DNA of 64,000 nt from contig CM067319.1 in the NCBI GenBank assembly GCA_034231615.1, positions 3,882,001 to 3,946,000 on the forward strand. Direction: 5' to 3'. The notes below the pieces were generated by a model. It saw only the letters and a program-made list of their open reading frames with translations. It was not told the DNA's origin and did no database searches. This DNA comes from Meghimatium bilineatum (taxonomy: Eukaryota; Mollusca; Gastropoda; Stylommatophora; Philomycidae). The translations under genes and the position numbers were made by a program. Shown here one piece after another: positions 55,925 to 64,000 of the stretch; within the stretch, counting starts at the first letter, position 1, and each line of letters begins with the position of its first letter.

Positions 55925-56836
55925 GTAGACCAAGAAAAACAGTGGATAGATAACATCAAGATAACCAAGAAAAACAGTGGATAGATAACATCACGATAAC
56001 CAAGAAAAACAGTGGATAGATAACATCAAGATAACCAAGAAAAACAGTGGATAGATAACATCAAGATAACCAAGAAAAACAGTGGATAGATAACATCAAG
56101 ATAACCAAGAAAAACAGTGGATAGATAACATCAAGATAACCAAGAAAAACAGTGGATAGATAACATCAAGATAACCAAGAAAAACAGTGGATAGATAACA
56201 TCACGATAACCAAGAAAAACAGTGGATAGATAACATCAAGATAACCAAGAAAAACAGTGGATAGATAACATCAAGATAACCAAGAAAAACAGTGGATAGA
56301 TAACATCAAGATAACCAAGAAAAACAGTGGATAGATAACATCAAGATAACCAAGAAAACAGTAGATAGATAACATCAAGATAACCAAGAAAAACAGTGGA
56401 TAGATAACATCAAGATAACCAAGAAAACAGTAGATAGATAACATCAAGATAACCAAGAAAAACAGTGGATAGATAACATCAAGATAACCAAGAAAAACAG
56501 TGGATAGATAACATCAAGATAACCAAGAAAAACAGTGGATAGATAACATCAAGATAACCAAGAAAACAGTAGATAGATAACATCAAGATAACCAAGAAAA
56601 ACAGTGGATAGATAACATCAAGATAACCAAGAAAACAGTAGATAGATAACATCAAGATAACCAAGAAAAACAGTGGATAGATAACATCAAGATAACCAAG
56701 AAAACAGTAGATAGATAACATCAAGATAACCAAGAAAAACAGTGGATAGATAACATCAAGATAACCAAGAAAAACAGTGGATAGATAACATCAAGATAAC
56801 CAAGAAAAACAGTGGATAGATAACATCAAGATAACC
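55925..56836 (+). repeat. 34/35-bp minisatellite derived from a LINE reading frame, about 26 copies
   Basis: Units of AACCAAGAAAAACAGTGGAT then AGATAACATCAAGAT. The unit aligns with the LINE segment at 19513..19555 (AGACCACGAAAACGTTGGAT, then AGAAAACATCACGATAACC), the 'RPRKRW..NI' coding motif. The array is followed by LINE 3'-tail sequence. Confidence 0.9.
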
Positions 56837-57000
56837 CAAACAAACATGTACTCTACACAACTAAGTCTATACTTCTTTCTTTAGATCGACGACTGAGGCT
56901 CCCCCCCCCCACCCCCCCCCCACCCCCCACATAACGGCAAGTATGGATACGACCAACCATAATTCGTCTAGAGATAAACAATAGACAGTAGACAATATTT
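56837..57000 (+). mobile_element. LINE 3' end following the array
   Basis: After two C runs comes AACGGCAAGTATGGATACGA... and GAGATAAACAATAGACAGTA, the same tail as at 19675 (GGAAAGACAATAGACAACA) and 45150. Confidence 0.55.
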
Positions 57001-58000
57001 CTTCTTCTTCCTTGTACTTTCTTAAACTTCCACTGGATCTCTCTTGTAGTGGGACAATGGTCCTACTAAATTTTAAGCAAGATGTAGAATGGAAGAATGG
57101 TGTGTCGCAGTTTTATTTGCGCCAATGTTCCCACTCATCACGTGTATAGACAATGCTGATTTTTTTTAAAACCCAAATAAACCTTACTTTTCGTATCTCA
57201 ATGCACATCTCTACCCCCTATTCCACATCGACTCTCCATGTCATGTACATCAAAATTCCAACTTATACTAATGAGATTTCTAAATTCACATCACATGTTC
57301 TGTGCCACTCAGAATTAGAACAAAATAGTTGACCCACTTCATGTGACGTATCCCCTGACATCCTTAAGTAATAACGCTTGCATTTTAGGATGCCCTTAAA
57401 AAATTTAACAGAAGCACAATCACAAGTGATAAAAACGGTAAACAAGACCAGAGGATTTCCAGCTTGTCTCTACAAATCCCTTGTGATCATCTTGTCTCGT
57501 GGTTTTTTTTTCGTCTGAGAAAAGATGGGAAAGATCTTCAAATGATTCTCCTGGGGAAGATGTTCTTACAAATGCCAGTGATCAGAATATTGATTAGTCT
57601 GTGTAATGTTGAAGGAGATATATTTTTCTTGTGATAGACAACATAAGGGAAGTGTCTGTGTGAGGGAGAATCTGTGTGAGATGGGAATGTGTGTGACAGG
57701 GATGCAAAAGTGAGAGGGAATATGTTTGAGGAGGAATCTGCTTGAGAGGGAATATAATGAGGGAAATCTGCGTTAGAGAGAATAAGGAGAGGGGGGATTA
57801 AAAGGGAATGAACGTGACATAATTAGATGGGGAATATGTGTGAGAGGAAATCAAATGAGCATGATTCCTGCATACATACACCACACACGCACACACACAA
57901 CACACACACAGACAGAGACACACACACATATCCACTATGCATAGGCAGTATCTTCTCAAAGCATTCAACAAACTAGGCTTGGAACGGAGTAATGAAGTTT

Positions 58001-58298
58001 TGATAATCACTAGAGACACATAAACACAAATCGACGTTTCTATCCACAGGCCTTTATCGAAATTACATTCACAAAATAATACATCGAGTATGAACTATTG
58101 ACGTTCACATAGCATAGCTAAATATCGCTGAAATTTAGCTCTGTCATATAAACGCGAACGTTAATAGTACCGCTTCTATTTGTATTATTATGTTTTAAAT
58201 GTGTTCTCGATAAAGGTTATTGGTCGAAACTTCGATTTATATGTTAAACGATATATGTTAAATATTTAATTTTACGGACATATGTGTCTCAATCACTG
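58001..58298. mobile_element. Foldback (MITE-like) element of about 300 bp
   Basis: TGATAATCACTAGAGACACA through ACAAATCGACGTTTC and GGCCTTTATCGAAA is mirrored by TTCTCGATAAAGG, CGAAACTTCGATTTAT and TATGTGTCTCAATCAC. The centre is a second inverted pair (AGCTAAATAT and ATTTAGCT). No frame. A single arm of the same family lies at 39289..39355. Confidence 0.65.
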
Positions 58299-59720
58299 AG
58301 GCATTTCTATATTGTGTTTCATTGATTAGCATTAACTTCCTTATCCTCGTCCACGTTTCAGTTGGATTTCAGTTTTGCCGCAGTGAGTATACATTATCTC
58401 ACACCAAAGATGGAATCATCTTGATATGGAAGAAAATTATGAGGACCCACTTCTCCAAAAGACAAAAGGAAATAAGAGATTCACTGGATGTGATTTATTG
58501 AGATAAGAAATAAATTGTGTATCCTTTTTTGGTGTTTTTTTCTAAAATTCTAAAATTGTATTTTTACTTTATTCTTCTTGATTTGCGCCCGTTCTCAAAC
58601 TCATACTGATTAGCAGGAAGTAGTCCGGAGAACGGAATTCATTGTTTCATGGTTTACTGCTTTCCTCTGATATATACCGCGTTCAATCTGACACATTCGT
58701 CTTCAACATAATTTCTGGGTCACTTTGTTCCAATATGGGATGGAATATTCAACTCTAACTCATAACCTTCTTAGTCGCATCTAACAACGTTCATGGAAAG
58801 TAAATAGTGTTGATATCCTTTGCTTCCCTATCGAGCTCTGGAATCACGAAAACGTTTTTAAATTATAAAATGTCGATGTTCCCAAACTTCGACATAGCTA
58901 CATTCTATTTTAGGCAGACGCATCTCACAGCTTCTTCAGATTAAATTTTGTAATGGTCGGTGACCTAAGCTTCAGAGACTGCTCTTGGCCGGAACGTTAA
59001 ATCTCGTCATTTGTTACTCATATTATCTGCAGCGATCACTGACGCAACCTGAAAACGCGCAATATCAGCTTGCAGAAAACTGTCTTCTGGTAGACGCCAT
59101 CAATGGAGGTTTTAAAGCCTGCAATAAAAATCATCTAGAAATCTCCACCGAGGTTCAGCTCAATTGCCCTTTAAGATTTGTGGGTGAGACTTCTTTGAAC
59201 GTTCCATGTAGAACTATATGAATGACCGGAGTTAGTTCGTCCAACTGGGACAGCGAAATGCCGAGACTGTCCCATGAGATGGGACATCAGGGACAAGTAA
59301 CTATGCTTCTTTTATCGGAACCTAATTTGTTAGGCCATAAGGGGCCAGTTTTCTTAATTAGTTCCCTAGTTCAGTGATTGTCCCTGTGGAATTACACAGA
59401 TAAAGCTGAGTTATTGATCTGCTAGACCGGGAGATTTATTTCCTCCCTTTTTTATCTGATATTGTCCGATACCGCTTCAAACATGGCTGACATCAAAAGT
59501 ATGGCGTCTGGGACACGAGTTCTCAACCAATCGAAACGATGTCCATCTTGAAATGACCCCTGCCGGACTTCGTCTGACCTCAGGTTCAATAAAGCAGCAA
59601 GAAATATAGTGAAACTGACCTCTAGGATTAGATGTTTCATTCTTGGGGCATCTCATTGCGACAAGTAAATCATTTCTTAGAGGTTTAAGCTCTTGAAATC
59701 GTCATTCTACATTGCCATGA
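58299..59720. other. Host DNA, no gene; long dispersed-repeat copy
   Basis: The most complete-looking copy of the dispersed repeat runs from about 58565 to 58840: TTCTCAAACTCATACTGATT, AGCAGGAAGTAGTCCGGAGA, a TCATGGTTTACTGC block, then CTTCTTAGTCGCATCTAACA. A 78-codon frame at 58985 starts with TTG and is not called. Confidence 0.4.
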
Positions 59721-59727
59721 AAATTAG

Positions 59728-60540
59728 ATTTCTTGAAACATTACATGTTAAACTAGAAAATAGATTTCTTGAAACATTACATGTTAAACTACAAAATAGA
59801 TTTCTTGAAACATTACATGTTACACTAAAAAATAGATTTCTTGATACATTACATGCGAAACTACAACATAGATTTCTTGAAACATTACATATTAAACTAG
59901 AAAATATACTTCTTGAAACATTACATGCTAAACTAGAAAATATACTTCTTGAAACATTACATGCTAAACTAGAAAGTATACTTCTTGAAACATTACATGC
60001 TAAACTAGAAGATAGATTTCTTGAAACATTACTTATTAAACGTGAAAATATATTACTTGAAATATTACACATTAAACTACAAAAATAGATTTCTTGAAAC
60101 ACTACATGTTAAACTAGAAAATAGATTTCTTGAAACATTACATTTTAAACTAGAAAATAGATGTCTTGAAACACTGCGCATTACAAAGAAAAATAGATGT
60201 ATTAAAACATTGCACTCTACAATGGAAAATACATTTCTTGTTAATTTGGATATTACAATGGAAAATAGATTTATTAAAATAGTCCATATTACACTGGAAA
60301 ATAGATTTCTTGAAATAGTCCATATTACACTGGAAAATAGATTTCTTGAAATAGTCCATATTACACTGGAAAATAGATTTCTTGAAATAGTCCATATTAC
60401 ACTGGAAAATAGATTTCTTGAAATAGTCCATATTACACTGGAAAATAGATTTCTTGAAATAGTCCATATTACACTGGAAAATAGATTTCTTGAAATAGTC
60501 CATAATAGACTGGAAGATAGATTTCTAGGCATGTCATATA
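59728..60540 (+). repeat. 36-bp minisatellite in two subtypes, about 22 copies
   Basis: The first subtype is TAGATTTCTTGAAACATTAC then ATGTTAAACTAGAAAA; the second, from about 60285, has AATAGTCCATATTACACTGG. The unit is a multiple of three, so both strands stay open. Confidence 0.92.
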
Positions 60541-60579
60541 ATGAAAGAAAAGGACGTGTTCGATAAAAATAAAATGACA

Positions 60580-61475
60580 CGATTGTGAGATTGTAATACA
60601 CACACAAAAATGACAAGATTTTGAGATTGTAATACACATAAAAAATGACATCATTGTGAGATTGTAATACACACACAAAAATGACAAGATTGTGAGATTG
60701 TAATACACACAATAAATGACAAGATTGTGAGATTGTAATACACACAAAAATGACATGATTGTGAGATTGTAATACACACAAAAATTTCAAGATTGTGAAA
60801 TTGTAATACACACAAAAAATGACAAGATTGTGAGATTGTAATACACACACAAAAATGACAAGATTGTGAGATTGTAATACACACAAAAAATGACAAGATT
60901 GTGAGATTGTAATACACACAAAAAATGACAAGATTGTGAGATTGTAATACACACAAAAAATGACAAGATTGTGAGATTGTAATACACACACAAAAATGAC
61001 AAGATTGTGAGATTGTAATACACAAAAAAATGACAAGATTGTGAGATTGTAATACACACAAAAAATGACATGATTGTGAGATTGTAATACACACAAAAAA
61101 TGACAAGATTGTGAGATTGTAATACGCACAAAAAATGACAAGATTGTGAGATTGTAATACACACAAAAAATGACAAGATTGTGAGATTGTAATACACACA
61201 AAAAATGACAAGATTGTGAGATTGTAATACACACAAAAAATGACAAGATTGTGAGATTGTAATACACAAAAAAAATGTCAAGATTGTGAGATTGTAATAC
61301 ACACAAAAAATGACAAGATTGTGAGATTGTAATACACACAAAAAATGACAAGATTGTGAGATTGTAATACACACAAAAATGACAAGATTGTGAGATTGTA
61401 ATACACACAAAAAATGACAAGATTGTGAGATTGTAATACGCACAAAAAAATGACAAGATTGTGAGATACGCACAA
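60580..61475 (+). repeat. 32-35-bp minisatellite, about 26 copies
   Basis: Units of ATGACAAGATTGTGAGATTG then TAATACACACAAAAA with variable A runs. A minus-strand frame of 473 codons spanning this and the previous array is a repeat artefact. Confidence 0.93.
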
Positions 61476-62400
61476 ATAATGTGAAAATTGTAAAACATAT
61501 ATTTTTAGTAATTTACAACATAGTTATATTTTATGCATATTATTTATTGAAGAATAGTTGGCTTCCAGAGTTGAGCACAAAACTAAATAATAGATTTATC
61601 TAGGAGACCGTAGATACAACTTGTATAATTGAGTGTGAGAAATGGGGTGGGGTGTTAGTCAAGTTAATTAGTCCGTTTGTGTAGGATGTTTGTGCTTATT
61701 TTGGGGAGGGGGGTGAAGGAGGAGGTGAGGAGCAGCTTAAATAGACTGTGTGTTTGACCCTGTCAATTACTCTTTTGTTTTAAGATTTTTTAAAGAAAAT
61801 TCGTGTCATGATTTCTCACCTGCATTACCGCTCTTCTGACCCAGCTGTAAATGGATACCCGATGTATGAGATACGGGAGGTGATCACAGCAAGGAAGGGA
61901 CCTGTCTACTCTACCCCCACTTAATAGTTGCTGTGGTATAGTACATGAAAAGTTATCTTCATTCCAGATGGCAGGTTGCTGCCATGGCACCCATCTTTAC
62001 TTTAAGAGAGCCAAGCAGTGGACAAGATCTCACTGTCCAATACCAGGAAATGGGAGAGCGTATTAACTAGCTAAGAATGGTACTACAGACGACCAATGAG
62101 ATGCAACAATCACTTACCATCAGAAAATAGTGAAGATCAAATCAAACATACATTTATAAACATCAACACAAGATGATTACCACATTATCAACAGACGATA
62201 ACAAAATCACCTCTACGTCTCTACACAATTGACTAAGGTCTTGGTGACTGAATTACCAGAACCGCGACCTCCACTTTTTCGTTGGCTTTACCGCTCTAAT
62301 AAACAAGATTAACTGACATCCGCGATAGACAGGAGCGTACATCACTGTAAAGGGTAAATTTTACTTAACCACATTATATGGACAGGACATATCACACTCT
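61476..62400. other. Host DNA, nothing recognisable
   Basis: No repeat array, no coding frame of note and no transposon signature that I could identify. Confidence 0.35.
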
Positions 62401-62560
62401 GACGTTACTTGCAAACAGAACAGGACACACCCCACTCCGCAGTTACTTACAAACAGAACGGGACACAACCCACTCCGCAGTTACCTACAAACAGAACAGG
62501 ACACACCCCATTCCGCAGTTACCTGCGCACAGAAGACACATCCCACTCTACAGTTACTTG
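62401..62560 (+). repeat. Minisatellite, about 4 copies
   Basis: Units of GTTACTTACAAACAGAACGG then GACACAACCCACTCCGCA, with a shorter last copy. Confidence 0.82.
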
Positions 62561-62589
62561 CGCACAAAATTCAAGATCTGCAACAGAGG

Positions 62590-63245
62590 CATATGTACAC
62601 GTGAACAGACATCACCGACTGCAGAACACAGCCATATGTACACGTGAACAGACATCACCGACTGCAGAACACAGCCATATGTACACGTGGACGGACACCA
62701 CGGACTACAGAACAAAGCCATATGTACACGTGGACGGATACCACGGACTGCAGAACACAGCCATATGTACACGTGGACGGATACCACGGACTGCAGAAAA
62801 CAGCCATATGTACACGTGGACGGACACCACGGACTGCAGCACACAGCCATATGTACACGTGGACGGACACGACGGACTGCACAACACAGCCATATGTACA
62901 CCTGGACGGACACCACGGACTGCAGAACACAGCCATATGTACACGTGGACGGACACCACGGACTGCAGAAAACAGTCATATGTACACGTGGACGGACATC
63001 ACGGACTGCAGCACACAGCCATATGTACACGTGGACGGACACGACGGACTGCAGAACACAGCCATATGTACACCTGGACGGACACCACGGACTGCAGAAC
63101 ACAGCCATATGTACACGTGGACGGACACGACGGACTGCAGAACACAGCCATATGTACACGTGGACGGACACCTCGGACTGCAGAAAACAGCCATATGTAC
63201 ACGTGGACGGACACCACCGACTGCAGAACACAGCCATATGTACAC
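62590..63245 (+). repeat. 43-bp minisatellite, about 15 copies
   Basis: Units of ACTGCAGAACACAGCCATAT then GTACACGTGGACGGACACCACGG in two halves. All three plus-strand phases are open (202-282 codons), an artefact of a 43-bp unit without stops. Confidence 0.93.
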
Positions 63246-63326
63246 ATCATGAGATGATGAGACAAACGTACTGACACATAGAAATAATTCCTTCATTCAT
63301 TCATTCATTTTCCTTTTGCGCTGAAG

Positions 63327-63983
63327 TTAGCGCATATGGCAGAGGTCAGATCTCTCCAATTCTGTATGTTCAAAGCTATTCTGTGCAGTTCTTGAATAGT
63401 ATGATATTGATTGTTTTACTTTCTCTAAGTATTGTTCTTCTGAGTGTTTCTTTTGGTCTACCCCAGCTCTTTTGCCTGTAGGTATCCATTCAATAGATTG
63501 GTGATGTATTCTGTTGATGTCTGCGCGTAGGATATGCCCGATGTAGGACCAACAGTGTTTTCTGATAACATCTGTGATGAAATTTTGATGTGTCTCTTCT
63601 CTGATTTTATCATTCGATTTGAATTCACTCCAATGGGTTTTAGTTATCCTACGAAGACATTTGTTCTCGAAACTCAGTAATTTCTTTCCTGAAGATAAAG
63701 AGCTTTTCCAGCTCTCACATCCATATGATAGCACCGGAATAACGCAGGAATTAAATAAGCGCATTGTCGTGCGTGTGCTGATTGACTTTGACTTCCAGAT
63801 ATTAGACAGTCTGTTAAAGGCATTTGATGCTAGTGCAATGCAAGTTGTAATTTCTGTCAAGACATCACCGTCGAGTGTTAGTTGGATAGAAATAATACTA
63901 GAATCAAATTTATGTGTACCCGTGTGTAAGCTACAAAACACTATGAAGTTTATTAAGGAGAAAAAAATTACAGATACAGACAT
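63327..63983 (-). mobile_element. LINE remnant, third reverse-transcriptase type
   Basis: A 218-codon minus-strand frame reads SNAFNRLSNIWKSKSISTRT, MRLFNSCVIPVLSYGCESWK and NKCLRRITKTHWSEF, then RKHCWSYIGHILRADINRIH and EWIPTGKRAGVDQKKHSEEQ. This is the C-terminal half of a non-LTR reverse transcriptase ('LLYGCESW', 'WxxIGHxLR', 'GKRxxG'). The first 25 or so residues are unrelated sequence joined by frame, and the catalytic YADD part is absent. A 5'-truncated dead copy that may continue past the window end. Confidence 0.8.
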
Positions 63984-64000
63984 TTTTACATTTTATTCCA

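Noticed and set aside
60077-61498. 473-codon minus-strand frame
   Set aside because: Runs through two unrelated minisatellites without start context or family motif.
62409-63257. 282-codon frame with Cys/His-rich repeats resembling fingers
   Set aside because: Every phase of the 43-bp repeat is open; Cys and His spacing changes with phase and fits no finger family.

Overview
The window is animal nuclear DNA, most likely from an aquatic invertebrate; the species cannot be named from sequence alone. The evidence is a spliced gene, tRNA-like SINEs, eroded LINE reverse-transcriptase remnants, GATA and CA microsatellites, and an exceptional density of minisatellites. I found no CRISPR array, bacterial operon or rRNA, and no convincing single-copy host gene.

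The main object is one nearly complete Polinton/Maverick (virus-like self-synthesising DNA transposon) at 1158..16227, about 15.1 kb. It has 5'-AG...CT-3' ends, terminal inverted repeats of about 555 and 551 bp, and a perfect 6-bp target-site duplication AATGTT (1152..1157 and 16228..16233). It sits inside a tRNA-like SINE. A second copy of that SINE on the minus strand (about 18220..18316) shows the same junction without the insert and with a single AATGTT.

The left arm (1828..7537, plus strand) is a very compact morphogenesis cluster. In order it holds a packaging ATPase, a small basic protein with an amphipathic C-terminus, a coiled-coil/proline-rich protein, an rve integrase with chromodomain, a two-helix membrane protein, a candidate minor capsid (penton) protein, a pVI-like basic protein, the double-jelly-roll major capsid protein and an adenovirus-type cysteine protease. 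Neighbouring frames overlap by a few bases or lie 2-4 bases apart. A separate TATA-driven gene (7794..8324) encodes a PC4-like single-strand-DNA-binding protein. The right arm carries the protein-primed family-B DNA polymerase on the minus strand. Its ATG appears to sit alone at the end of exon 1, separated by a 725-bp intron from an exon that opens with C2H2 zinc fingers.

The copy is structurally young, since its TIR arms differ by only about 1% where compared, but it is coding-defective. The major capsid gene and the protease each carry one in-frame stop, and in the protease this falls before the catalytic Gln and Cys. The polymerase carries one in-frame stop plus one frameshift in a G4 run. 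Integrase, ATPase, the small proteins and the PC4-like gene are open.

The rest (1..1151 and 16234..64000) is repeat-rich host DNA. It holds about thirty tandem arrays (12-60 bp units), LINE 3'-end fragments of at least two families, several tRNA-like SINE heads, a foldback element, and a dispersed repeat whose core reads like CAGATTAGCAGGATGTAGTC. Long open frames there are products of tandem repeats, not genes. One array (55925..56836) appears to have grown from a segment of a LINE reading frame.
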